Part shown: positions 9,410 through 17,526 of the stretch, one piece after another
How the letters are laid out: every line of letters starts with the position of its first letter
Position numbering within the stretch: the first letter of the stretch is position 1
Source of the DNA: JBBQLG01 sp038327655
GTDB lineage: Bacteria > Bacteroidota > Bacteroidia > Cytophagales > Spirosomataceae
Direction of reading: 5' to 3'
Length of the DNA: 64,000 nt
Assembly: GCA_038327655.1 (NCBI GenBank)
Contig: JBBQLG010000014.1
Location: 1 to 64,000 of the forward strand
Program-made: the position numbers and the translations under genes
Notes under the pieces: model-generated
Told to the model about the DNA's origin: nothing
Databases searched by the model: none
The model's input: the letters and a program-made list of their open reading frames with translations, nothing else

Positions 9410-10153
9410 ATGATCCGATTTGTCACCTGCTTCTTTCTACTGACGGGTTCAGTATTTGCGCAGCATCCATTAGCCCGCCCGCTGGCATACACGCCCGACT
9501 ATTCGCTAAACCGGTTCGAGCGTGAGATCAGTGCTTTTGAGCGAAGCGACTCCGTGCAGGGCCAGCCCGCTAACCCAATCCTGTTTATCGGCAGTTCGAG
9601 TTTCCGATTCTGGCAAACCCTCTCAACCGATTTAGCTCCGTTTCCGGTACTCAACCGGAGCTTTGGCGGTTCGACCTTGCCCGAAGTGAGTTATTACGCC
9701 GACCGCATTCTGTTTCCGTACCGCCCCGGCCGCATTTTAGTGTACGCGGGCGACAATGATCTCAACAACGGTAATCACCCGCAAACGCCGGAACAGTTTG
9801 CCGCAGCCTATACCCAGTTTGTACAGATGGTGCAGAAGCGGCTGCCACAAACCACCATTTATTTCGTCTCCATCAAGCCGTCGCCGTCGCGCTGGAGCAA
9901 CTGGTCGGCTATGCAACGGACCAACCGCCTGGTGAAAGCGTTTACCCAAACAAACAAAAAACTGCGCTTCATCGACGTGGGTCCGGCCATGCTGGGAGCA
10001 AACGGACGCCCCCGCCCCGACATTTTCAAGGCAGACAGCCTGCACATGAACGCAATCGGCTACGCCATCTGGGCAGGGATTCTGAAGACGGTGCTGACTT
10101 TAGATGCCAGCCAAAATACCGGTCGGGCTACGAAACGGGTGCGGTCTCATTGA
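9410..10153 (+). CDS. Secreted SGNH/GDSL-type esterase
   Basis: 247 residues with a signal peptide (FVTCFFLLTGSVFAQ). The SGNH blocks are visible: ILFIGSSSFRFW (catalytic Ser), NRSFGGST (Gly), YAGDNDLNNG (Asn) and DSLHMNAIGY (Asp-x-x-His). It resembles acetyl-esterases or lipases that work on carbohydrates. It follows the fucosidase by 54 bases and probably shares its promoter. Its last 26 bases overlap the end of the convergent MscS gene. Confidence 0.88.
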   Translation: MIRFVTCFFLLTGSVFAQHPLARPLAYTPDYSLNRFEREISAFERSDSVQGQPANPILFIGSSSFRFWQTLSTDLAPFPVLNRSFGGSTLPEVSYYADRILFPYRPGRILVYAGDNDLNNGNHPQTPEQFAAAYTQFVQMVQKRLPQTTIYFVSIKPSPSRWSNWSAMQRTNRLVKAFTQTNKKLRFIDVGPAMLGANGRPRPDIFKADSLHMNAIGYAIWAGILKTVLTLDASQNTGRATKRVRSH

Positions 10154-11081
10154 CCGGCGCACTACCCGTTGGCAAATTGGTTTCGGCCGCCCGCTCCTGC
10201 CGGATGCGCTGTTTCAGGTCCAGCGTGTAGGGGGCAAACACGATCAGAATGTTGTGGGCGTCGAAGGATTTTTTCAGCGTTTTGATGGCTTCACTCGTGG
10301 CCACCGCCGGATTGGTTTTGGCCGGGTCGATCCAAAACCAGACGTAAAACTGCACCATGTCGAGGGTAAAGGCGCGGTAGTGCATCTCAATTGATTTACC
10401 GGCCCGCAGAAACGGCAGTTGGCCAATAGCCTCCGTGGCAATCCGCTGTGATTTATCGAGGTCGTCGGCGTAGGAAACGCCCGCGCTGAGTTCGATGCGT
10501 CGTTCGCCGGAGCGGGTGTAGTTGACGATGGGCTTCTGAAAAACGTCTTTGCTGGGGAGTTCGATGGTCTGTCCCGAAAAATTATCCAGCACGATCGACC
10601 GCAGTTTGATCGAAATCACCCGGCCGGTGTAGCCATTGGTTTCGATCACGTCGTTTACCTGGATGGGACGTTGCAGCGCGATGATGGTGCCGGAAATGAA
10701 ATTGGCCGTCAGGTCCTGGAGGGCAAACCCGATGGCCAGCGCCACCACCCCGGCCCCGGCCAGCAGCGAGGTCACGGTTTTATCCAGGCCCACCAGACCA
10801 AGCGCGTAAAACAGGCCGATACTGGAGACGGCTATCCGCACCACGGTTCCGGTCAGGTTCACCAGGGCCGGGTTGTCACTCACCCGGTTCAGATTCCGCA
10901 CCACGACCTGTTGGCAGTACCGGGCCAGTCGGGTAAATAAGAACACCACCGCAACGGCCAGAAACAGATCGGGCAGGTGGCCGATGGCTAATTTAAGCCA
11001 GCCCTCTACCCGGATAAAAACCAATTTCAAGGCGTCTTCAATCGTCATCATAGCGGTACTACTTTCGGGCAAGTACGTCAA
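10128..11081 (-). CDS. MscS-family mechanosensitive ion channel
   Basis: 317 residues; the start may instead be the internal ATG ten residues in (MMTIEDAL). Three N-terminal membrane helices precede a typical MscS pore helix (SLLAGAGVVALAIGFALQDL) and the beta domain (GTIIALQRPIQVNDVIETNG, VLDNFSGQTIELPSKD). It is a small MscS-type inner-membrane channel that vents solutes on hypo-osmotic shock. It is monocistronic and convergent with the esterase gene. Confidence 0.93.
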   Translation of the reverse strand: MTYLPESSTAMMTIEDALKLVFIRVEGWLKLAIGHLPDLFLAVAVVFLFTRLARYCQQVVVRNLNRVSDNPALVNLTGTVVRIAVSSIGLFYALGLVGLDKTVTSLLAGAGVVALAIGFALQDLTANFISGTIIALQRPIQVNDVIETNGYTGRVISIKLRSIVLDNFSGQTIELPSKDVFQKPIVNYTRSGERRIELSAGVSYADDLDKSQRIATEAIGQLPFLRAGKSIEMHYRAFTLDMVQFYVWFWIDPAKTNPAVATSEAIKTLKKSFDAHNILIVFAPYTLDLKQRIRQERAAETNLPTGSAPVNETAPVS

Positions 11082-11153
11082 TAACGCCCGTTAAGGGGTT
11101 AACTGTTTACCGGTACTGTCGGCTCAGACACGGGCCGAACCGTTGCTTTTGGC

Positions 11154-11161
11154 TACTTTTG
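11154..11161 (+). promoter_or_regulatory. Bacteroidota -7 element for the MFS gene
   Basis: TACTTTTG matches TAnnTTTG exactly, 51 bases before the chosen ATG. No convincing -33 element at the right spacing is seen. Confidence 0.45.
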
Positions 11162-11212
11162 CGCGTTCAACCGCCCCTTTTTCGCCCAACAATACCGCCG
11201 TTTTTCCCTGCC

Positions 11213-12424
11213 ATGCCCACCGACCGCCGACTGCTGCTGATTTACGGAATTATCCTGATCGACGTCATTGTCGGGTCGGTGATCGGGCCGGTGATGCCGG
11301 AATTCGTGCGGGGATTGCGCGAGCCACAGGTCTGGTTGTCGGTCGGTACGGCTGTGTTTCTGGGCGTTCAACTGTTCTCGGCTCCACTACTCGGCAAACT
11401 CTCCGACGGCTACGGGCGACGACCCATTTTTATCGTCTCCGCCATCGGCACGTTTCTGGCCGACTGCCTGCTGCTGCCCGTTCGGGCGCGGCTCTTTTTC
11501 GCCAACCGCCTGAGCGACGGCCTCACCAACGGCATGTACGCGACCGTTCGTTCGGCCATCACCGACATTTCGCCCACCGACCAGCTTTTCAAGAATATAG
11601 GCATCGAAGGAGCCATCGTATCGCTGGGGTTCGTGATTGGTCCGGCGGCTGCGGGGGTATTGCTGACGGTTTTTAACGTACCCGCCCACCAGCAAACGGA
11701 ATACGTGGTGGGGCTGTCGGTCAGTTTATCGGCCCTGAACATTCTGCTCAGTTTGCTCCTGCGCGAGACCCACGCGCAACGTACGGGCGTAACCACGGCG
11801 GAACTCAAAACCGAATTAATCAATGCTATCAACATACCGCTGCTCTGGCAGCGGATGCGCACCAAAGACCGCCAGCGGCCGGGGCTGCGCCAGTTGGTGC
11901 TGATGCAGGTGTTTCTGACCCTCAGCACGGGTTACTACTATTATTTTGTGGCCTATGTCAGCCTCGGTCCCCTACAGTTCGATGCCCGGCACATCGCTTA
12001 TTTTTTCATGTTTTTCGGTGCCCTGAGCATCGGTATCAATTACGGGTTTTACGGGTTCATTGCCGACCGCATCAACCAGCGCCGGTCCATTTTCTGGCTG
12101 GCCCTGCTGGGCTTTCCCGTGCTGGCGGGGTATGGCCTGGTGGGCACATCGGTTTTGTGGCTCTACATCCTGCTTACCCTCGACTGCCTGACCCTGTCGC
12201 TGATTCAGGGGCTAATCGAGGGGCTGATGGCGCAACTGACCGACGAAACAGACCGGGGCGAAATTTTCGGCATGAATCAGGCCCTACAGGGTATCGCCAG
12301 CCTGACTACCACACTGGTGTTTGGATTGCTGTCGGTGGTGGATCTACGGTTGCCGTTCGTGTGGTTTGGGGGGTGTCTGGCGGTGGTGGCGTTCATGTCG
12401 TGGCGGTACGTGAAGCGGGGTTAG
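11213..12424 (+). CDS. MFS transporter (TetA-like exporter family)
   Basis: 403 residues from ATG 11213. The open frame has an upstream TTG, but membrane helix 1 begins only with RLLLIYGIILIDVIVGSVIG, so the later start is preferred. Twelve membrane helices are predicted, and the loop motif LGKLSDGYGRRPIFI is the conserved G-x-L-x-D-x-x-G-R-x-x of major facilitator drug/H+ antiporters. The substrate is not predictable. It stands alone on the plus strand. Confidence 0.88.
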   Translation: MPTDRRLLLIYGIILIDVIVGSVIGPVMPEFVRGLREPQVWLSVGTAVFLGVQLFSAPLLGKLSDGYGRRPIFIVSAIGTFLADCLLLPVRARLFFANRLSDGLTNGMYATVRSAITDISPTDQLFKNIGIEGAIVSLGFVIGPAAAGVLLTVFNVPAHQQTEYVVGLSVSLSALNILLSLLLRETHAQRTGVTTAELKTELINAINIPLLWQRMRTKDRQRPGLRQLVLMQVFLTLSTGYYYYFVAYVSLGPLQFDARHIAYFFMFFGALSIGINYGFYGFIADRINQRRSIFWLALLGFPVLAGYGLVGTSVLWLYILLTLDCLTLSLIQGLIEGLMAQLTDETDRGEIFGMNQALQGIASLTTTLVFGLLSVVDLRLPFVWFGGCLAVVAFMSWRYVKRG

Positions 12425-12524
12425 TCATTTCTGCCTGAACGCTGACGATGGGTAACATTCCACCCGTTCTGACCGTTGTTTTTTCGGAAACCAACCCGAT
12501 GGTACTACCCAACGTTCACTTGTT

Positions 12525-13097
12525 ATGCAGGATATTGAGCCTTTTTACAACTGGGAGAAATACTACGTGGCCTCCCGCGATGAGCGGTCACCCTTCTACG
12601 GTCGTGAGTACAACCTGACCCAATACGAAAACGACATTTACGGCTACTACATTCACCCGCTCTGGGACGAAATCGGCTCCGAAACGCTGTACTGCAAGAT
12701 TCTGTTTGCCAACTACGACCGCAAGTTCGTGGTGATCGAACTCTTCGGCGAGTGGAACGACACGCTGCACAACGACATCATGTACCTGAAACGGCAGGTA
12801 ATTGACCCGCTCGTGCAGGAAGGCATCCGGCATTTTGTGCTCATCTGCGAGAACATTCTCAACTTCCACGGCTCCGACGACAGCTATTACGAAGAGTGGT
12901 TCGAGGATGTGGAAGATGGCTGGATTGCCGCCGTCCGGTCGCCGGAATTCGTGGAGCGCGAATGGAAAAAATACCACCTCGATTATTACATCAACTTCGG
13001 CGGCACGCTGGACGACATTGTCAACTGGCGCACCATGAAACCCGCGCCCCTGTTCGACTTGGTGAATAGTTTATTGGTGCGGAGACTGGGGGGGTGA
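12525..13097 (+). CDS. Conserved hypothetical acidic protein
   Basis: 190 residues, very rich in Tyr, Trp, Asp and Glu (for example DDSYYEEWFEDVEDGW), with no signal peptide, membrane helix or recognisable catalytic motif. I do not recognise a named family. Codon use is like the flanking genes, so it is probably a real cytoplasmic protein of the host lineage. The ATG at 12525 is the only good start. It precedes the LEA-like gene by 138 bases. Confidence 0.7.
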   Translation: MQDIEPFYNWEKYYVASRDERSPFYGREYNLTQYENDIYGYYIHPLWDEIGSETLYCKILFANYDRKFVVIELFGEWNDTLHNDIMYLKRQVIDPLVQEGIRHFVLICENILNFHGSDDSYYEEWFEDVEDGWIAAVRSPEFVEREWKKYHLDYYINFGGTLDDIVNWRTMKPAPLFDLVNSLLVRRLGG

Positions 13098-13235
13098 GTT
13101 CATGGTTTGTTGTTTGTAGTTCCGCCGGCAGATAACTACGAACTATAAACCACGAACCACAAAGGGCCAGCGTTTGGAAAAACGCCCGTTTCTCGTCATT
13201 TTTCGGCTGATTATCAAACCATTCAGAGAAACGCA

Positions 13236-14327
13236 ATGAACGAGAACGCAGATAAAGTAGCCGAAAAAGCCCACGACGCTGTTGATGCCACCAGTGCAGC
13301 CGCCCACGACGCTGTCGACAAAACGGTTGATGCCACCGCAGCCGCAACGGAAACTGTAAACGAAGTCAGCGACCACGCCGAAGAAGTTGCCGGGGAGACT
13401 GCCGCCAAAGCCGATACCGCAGCGCACGAAGCCGCTGACAAGGTTACGGAAACGACGAAAGAAATAGTCGCCGACACGAAAGTGGCTGCCCACGACGCCG
13501 TTGATACCATCGAGGATAAAGCCGTTGAAGCCGCCGGGTCGGCTAAGGAAACCGCTCAGGCGGTGATCGCGGATACGAAAGAAGCCGCACACGACGCGGC
13601 TGATACCGTTAAAGCGGAAGTTGCCGATGCGGGCGATGCGACCAAAGAAACCGCTCACGAAGCCGCCAGCCAGTTCGACACGTTGAAAGTAGCGGCCGTG
13701 GACCAGTTCAATGACGTTGTCGACAAACTGGATGACCTCAAAGATCAGGCTGTCAACAAAATTTCGGAGATCACCGACAACATCGACCTCGACGCCCTGA
13801 AAACCCGGGCGGACGAGCAGTTCGTGATTGCCAAAGATGCGATTGCTGAGAAAGCAGGGGAGTTACAGGTAGCAGCCGCCGAAACAATGGCCGCAGCCAC
13901 GGTCAAGTTCGATGCCCTGAAAGAAGCAGCCGCCGATCAGCTGGACGATATGCCCGCCCGGTTTGACGAACTGAAAGATCAGCTCTCCGACAAATTTGAT
14001 GAGTTCAAAGAAGCCGTAGCAGAACGAATAGATGCCGCCGGTGAGCAATTAGACGATCTGAAAGAAGCGGCCGCGGCCAAACTAAGCGACAGCAAAGAAG
14101 CCGCGTCGGAAAAAATAACGGCGGCCGAAGTGAAGGCCGATACGCTCGGCACGGAGGTTGCCGGGAAAGTAGACGACGTTAAGGAAACCGTTGCTGAAAA
14201 AGCCGCTGTTGCCGAAGCGAAGGTCACGGACGTAAAAACGACAGCGAAGACAGAAGCAGCAGCGGTAAAGACGGAAGTAAAAGCAGAAGCCAAGGGTTTC
14301 TGGGCAAGGCTATTCGGCGGAAAATAA
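13236..14327 (+). CDS. Long Ala/Lys/Asp-rich helical protein, LEA-like
   Basis: 363 residues made almost entirely of Ala, Lys, Glu, Asp, Thr and Val in degenerate units such as AAHDAVDTIEDKA, KEAAHDAADTVKAE and FDELKDQLSDKFDEFK. The pattern predicts long amphipathic helices of the group-3 LEA/apolipoprotein type. There is no signal peptide. The protein ends with FWARLFGGK, a short hydrophobic-basic tail that could anchor it to a membrane. LEA-like proteins stabilise membranes and proteins during drying or freezing; a stress role here is inference. The next gene encodes another low-complexity protein. Apparent ORFs on the opposite strand are composition artefacts. Confidence 0.8.
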   Translation: MNENADKVAEKAHDAVDATSAAAHDAVDKTVDATAAATETVNEVSDHAEEVAGETAAKADTAAHEAADKVTETTKEIVADTKVAAHDAVDTIEDKAVEAAGSAKETAQAVIADTKEAAHDAADTVKAEVADAGDATKETAHEAASQFDTLKVAAVDQFNDVVDKLDDLKDQAVNKISEITDNIDLDALKTRADEQFVIAKDAIAEKAGELQVAAAETMAAATVKFDALKEAAADQLDDMPARFDELKDQLSDKFDEFKEAVAERIDAAGEQLDDLKEAAAAKLSDSKEAASEKITAAEVKADTLGTEVAGKVDDVKETVAEKAAVAEAKVTDVKTTAKTEAAAVKTEVKAEAKGFWARLFGGK

Positions 14328-14346
14328 ACGTTACGCCCATTTGATG

Positions 14347-14375
14347 AGGCCGGATTCGTGAATCCGGCCTTTTTT
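14347..14375 (+). terminator. Rho-independent terminator
   Basis: A perfect 10-bp stem (14347-14356 with 14361-14370), 4-base loop and T tract, 19 bases after the stop of the LEA-like gene. Confidence 0.85.
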
Positions 14376-14469
14376 ATGCCCGTTTCTCCCGGCACCGGGG
14401 CCTGTGACGAACGGCAAAACCTTTTCGGCGAGGGTCGGTTATTCAGGCACACTAACACTCCCAACGCGT

Positions 14470-15432
14470 ATGGAAAGTTTATCAGACGGTTCACAAAGTG
14501 CGAACCTCATCAAAGACGAAGATTTTGCCGATACTAAATACAGCATGGATGGGGCCGAAGCCAGCATGGTTAAGCTGGTCGACGGCAAATTGACCCCCAT
14601 TGGCGATACCCACGACGACGTAACCGACGATCAGCTGCTGAACAACAGAACGGGCAGCGACGAAGAGCGCGGCCTTCAGGGCAACGAAGGCGTACAATAC
14701 GAAACATCGGCGGCCGCCCTGCGCGGTACCGACGTGATCGACCCGGCGAACATGCCTGAAAACCCAATGGCCGAAGCGGAGCTGACCGGCAACCCCGACG
14801 CGGGTGATACCGTCGAAACCGGCCTGCCGAGCGAAGATGCCCCCCTGACCACCAGCACCGAAACCGACGACACACCCAACGACCGGGTGCAGGCTAATGG
14901 CAGCGACCTGAACGTAACCGAAACGTTCACGGTGTCGATGATGATGCCACAGATCGACCCGATGCCGACTTACCCCGACCCCAGCACTACCCCACCGGCC
15001 ATCCCCGACGCACCATCGCCGGTGGAGCCGGTGCCCTACAGCCCGGAGATTCCCGAGCTTCCCGGTTCGCCTACCTCGCCCCGACCCGACATTACCGAGC
15101 CGGTAGAGCCGGGACAACCGGAGTATCCGCACGGGCCGGAACGGATTGGCTTTGTTACGTATACTTCATCCGTGGGCGGGTCTGTCTCGCCGGGCGAATC
15201 CACGCCGGGCATTGACGATGAGGGCATGAAGAACAAACCCGACGCGGGACGGTCGGCGCGGCCCTACGACGTGGATGCCAAAGACGATGATAGCTACCAG
15301 CCCGGCGAACGCCCCAATGAAGCGGCTCAGATGCAGCAGCCCCACGAGCCGGTAGATGAAAGCAGCACGATGGAAGAAAACATGCTGGCCGGCACCGACC
15401 GCACGGACTATAAATCGACGGACGGACTATAA
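14470..15432 (+). CDS. Acidic, Pro-rich, probably disordered hypothetical protein
   Basis: 320 residues from ATG 14470; an upstream in-frame start would run back towards the terminator. It is rich in Asp, Glu, Pro, Thr and Ser. The centre is a Pro-rich stretch (residues ~165-225, such as PMPTYPDPSTTPPAIP). The N-terminal third contains a short basic/hydrophobic patch, ASMVKLVDGKLTPIG. No signal peptide, membrane helix or enzyme motif is seen. I do not recognise a family. Its position after a LEA-like gene suggests a common stress theme, but that is only proximity. Confidence 0.65.
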   Translation: MESLSDGSQSANLIKDEDFADTKYSMDGAEASMVKLVDGKLTPIGDTHDDVTDDQLLNNRTGSDEERGLQGNEGVQYETSAAALRGTDVIDPANMPENPMAEAELTGNPDAGDTVETGLPSEDAPLTTSTETDDTPNDRVQANGSDLNVTETFTVSMMMPQIDPMPTYPDPSTTPPAIPDAPSPVEPVPYSPEIPELPGSPTSPRPDITEPVEPGQPEYPHGPERIGFVTYTSSVGGSVSPGESTPGIDDEGMKNKPDAGRSARPYDVDAKDDDSYQPGERPNEAAQMQQPHEPVDESSTMEENMLAGTDRTDYKSTDGL

Positions 15433-15443
15433 TAAATTGCAGT

Positions 15444-15496
15444 GCAAAACCGGCTACCGAATCAGGAAACGTTTCTGAGCCGGTAGCCGGTTTTGC
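15444..15496 (+). terminator. Long hairpin after the acidic protein gene
   Basis: Perfect 15-base arms (15444-15458 and 15482-15496) around a 23-base loop that is itself nearly self-complementary. No good T tract follows, so termination is likely but not certain. Confidence 0.5.
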
Positions 15497-15566
15497 GTTC
15501 CCACGGTTAAACAATCAGCCGAATCTGCTTTATCCGGTATAAATCCTCTCAACTCCCCCGACTCCG

Positions 15567-16265
15567 ATGAAATCTCGACTTTTAGGGATGAGCACCCTCG
15601 CCCTTGTGACCCTCTCGACCCTGCTTTCGCTCCGGCAGACTGATAAATGGACAACACTTTTCGACGGCAAAAGCATCACCGGCTGGCACAGCTACCATAA
15701 AGACGGCGTGGTGGGCTGGTCCATCGAAAACGGGGCACTGACGCCCGACGGTACCGGGGGTGATCTGGTTTCCAACAAAGAATACGGCGATTTCGACCTG
15801 GAGTTCGAGTTCAGGATTCCGGCGGGCAGCAACAGTGGCGTCATTTACAAAGTCGCTGACCGGCCCGACCTGAAGACCACCTATATGTCGGGACCGGAGT
15901 TTCAGATCATCGACGACAAAGGCTGGCGCGACGCGGCCAATGCCGATTTCCGGTTAGCCGACAACCAACTGACCGGTGCCGATTACGGGCTGATCGCTCC
16001 CACGAATCTGTCGCTGCTGAAACCGGTTGGGGAGTGGAACAAAGGCCGTATTCTGGTCAGTAACAACCACATCGAGCATTACCTGAATGGCAAGAAAGTG
16101 GTCGATTACACCTACGGCAGCGACGACTGGAAAGCGATGGTCGCTAAAAGCAAGTTTGCCGACTGGTTGTACGCCACGCCCCACGCCACCGGAAAAATCG
16201 CCCTTCAAAACCACAGCCCCAAAGAAAAAGTCTGGTTCCGGGCCATTCGGATTCGGGAGTTGTAG
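15567..16265 (+). CDS. Secreted DUF1080 protein (3-keto-disaccharide hydrolase domain)
   Basis: 232 residues. An N-terminal hydrophobic stretch (MSTLALVTLSTLLSL) probably acts as signal peptide. It is followed by one DUF1080 jelly-roll domain: WTTLFDGKSITGWHSYH at the start, GDFDLEFEFRIPAGSNSGV in the middle, GPEFQIIDDKG, and the end KIALQNHSPKEKVWFRAIRI. DUF1080 (PF06439) domains hydrolyse 3-keto-glycosides in Bacteroidota and other phyla. There is no dehydrogenase neighbour to make the 3-keto substrate, so its exact substrate is open. A palindromic repeat follows the gene. Confidence 0.9.
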   Translation: MKSRLLGMSTLALVTLSTLLSLRQTDKWTTLFDGKSITGWHSYHKDGVVGWSIENGALTPDGTGGDLVSNKEYGDFDLEFEFRIPAGSNSGVIYKVADRPDLKTTYMSGPEFQIIDDKGWRDAANADFRLADNQLTGADYGLIAPTNLSLLKPVGEWNKGRILVSNNHIEHYLNGKKVVDYTYGSDDWKAMVAKSKFADWLYATPHATGKIALQNHSPKEKVWFRAIRIREL

Positions 16266-16270
16266 GGATG

Positions 16271-16346
16271 TTTTTTGTCATCCTGAAGCATGAAGGATCT
16301 TTGGTACCAAATCGCTAAGATCTTTCATGCTTCAGGATGACAAAAG
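16271..16346 (+). repeat. Palindromic intergenic element, copy 1
   Basis: Arms 16273-16301 and 16317-16345 pair over 29 bases with one mismatch around a 15-base loop. The left arm begins TTTTGTCATCCTGAAGCATG. The same element lies at 27566-27638, and a related one at 45369-45441. This type of palindrome is known as a dispersed intergenic repeat in Bacteroidota. It lies between the DUF1080 and DUF3500 genes. Confidence 0.9.
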
Positions 16347-16419
16347 ACACCAGGAGAGCAAATGCATACCGGTAGAAACCGATGCCCCGCTTCCTTTTGC
16401 TGCTACACAACGACCGCCC

Positions 16420-17478
16420 ATGAAAACGCTCCTTTTCTGCCTGCTTCTTACCAGTACGGCCACTGTTGCTACGGCGCAGACCAAAACACCCACGGCCCGG
16501 CAGCAGCGGGTAAAAGATGACATGGCCGATTCGGTACAGACCTTTCTGCAACTACTGACACCGGAGCAGCGCCAGGCAGCCATTTATCCCTTCGCCGACG
16601 ATGAGCGCTACAACTGGCACTTCGTTCCCCGCGCCCGAAAGGGTTTGCCCCTGAAACAGATGACCCCCGACCAGCAGCGGCACGCGATGGGTCTGCTTAA
16701 AACTGGTCTGAGCCAGTCGGGCTACGACAAGGCAACGAGTATCATGGCGATGGAAAACGTGCTGCGGTTCATTGAAAAACGGACCGATACCGATACGTAC
16801 CGCGACCCGTCCAACTACGCCTTCACCATCTTCGGCGATCCGGCGAGTACCACCAATCCGTGGGGCTGGCGTGTGGAAGGGCATCATTTATCGCTGAATT
16901 TCTCGTCGCTGACGGGGCAGGTGCTGGCCGTATCGCCGATGTTTATGGGCAGCAATCCCGGCGAGGTCCGGGCCGACATGCCGCAGAAGGGCAAACAGAT
17001 TCTACGGCAGGAAACCGAACTGGCCTTCGCCCTGCTGAACACGTTGACGGAAGCGCAGCGAAAAAAAGCCGTAATTGAGCCGGTGGCATTTCACGAAATC
17101 GTGACCGGCAACAGCCGCAAAGCGTCCATGGAACGGATGGATGGTTTACCCCTGTCGGAGATGACCGCCGAACAGCGTCCGCTTTTTCTGAACCTGTTGC
17201 AGGTGTACCTGACTAACTACCGCGTTACGCTCGCCAAACAGCAGTTGGGCCGCATCGAAAAGGCCGGACTGGAGCAATTGCGCTTTGCCTGGGCGGGCGA
17301 TTTAACGCCGGAACTGGGCGACGGAAAGGGCTGGTACTACCGCATTCACGGCCCCATGCTGCTTATTGAGTACGACAACACGCAGACCAACGCCAACCAC
17401 ATTCACACCATCGTGCGCGACCTCACCAACGACTTCGGCGAGGACTTGTTGCGGGCACATTACGAACAGCATCATTAG
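16420..17478 (+). CDS. Secreted DUF3500 protein
   Basis: 352 residues from ATG 16420, which is followed by a signal peptide (TLLFCLLLTSTATVATAQ). An earlier in-frame ATG lies inside the palindromic repeat and gives no signal peptide. The mature protein matches DUF3500 (PF12006): SFLQLLTPEQRQAAIYPF-like opening, NWHFVPRARKGLPLKQM, NPWGWRVEGHHLSLNFS and the His-rich end NANHIHTIVRDLTNDFG. The conserved His/Glu residues suggest a metal-dependent enzyme, but the reaction is unknown to me. It is usually extracytoplasmic in Bacteroidota. Confidence 0.9.
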   Translation: MKTLLFCLLLTSTATVATAQTKTPTARQQRVKDDMADSVQTFLQLLTPEQRQAAIYPFADDERYNWHFVPRARKGLPLKQMTPDQQRHAMGLLKTGLSQSGYDKATSIMAMENVLRFIEKRTDTDTYRDPSNYAFTIFGDPASTTNPWGWRVEGHHLSLNFSSLTGQVLAVSPMFMGSNPGEVRADMPQKGKQILRQETELAFALLNTLTEAQRKKAVIEPVAFHEIVTGNSRKASMERMDGLPLSEMTAEQRPLFLNLLQVYLTNYRVTLAKQQLGRIEKAGLEQLRFAWAGDLTPELGDGKGWYYRIHGPMLLIEYDNTQTNANHIHTIVRDLTNDFGEDLLRAHYEQHH

Positions 17479-17526
17479 CAGCGCAATGCTGTTTTAACAG
17501 CCGGCCGATTGTTTGGTGGGGCCAAC

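Noticed and set aside
13143..13658. Long minus-strand frames opposite the LEA-like gene
   Set aside because: The repeated Ala/Asp/Lys codons make Ser/Val/Phe-rich open frames on the complement; composition artefact.
16271..16346. Palindromic elements read as transcription terminators
   Set aside because: The arms end in A-rich, not T-rich, sequence on the side where a T tract is needed, and they lie upstream of starts; repeat elements are the better explanation.
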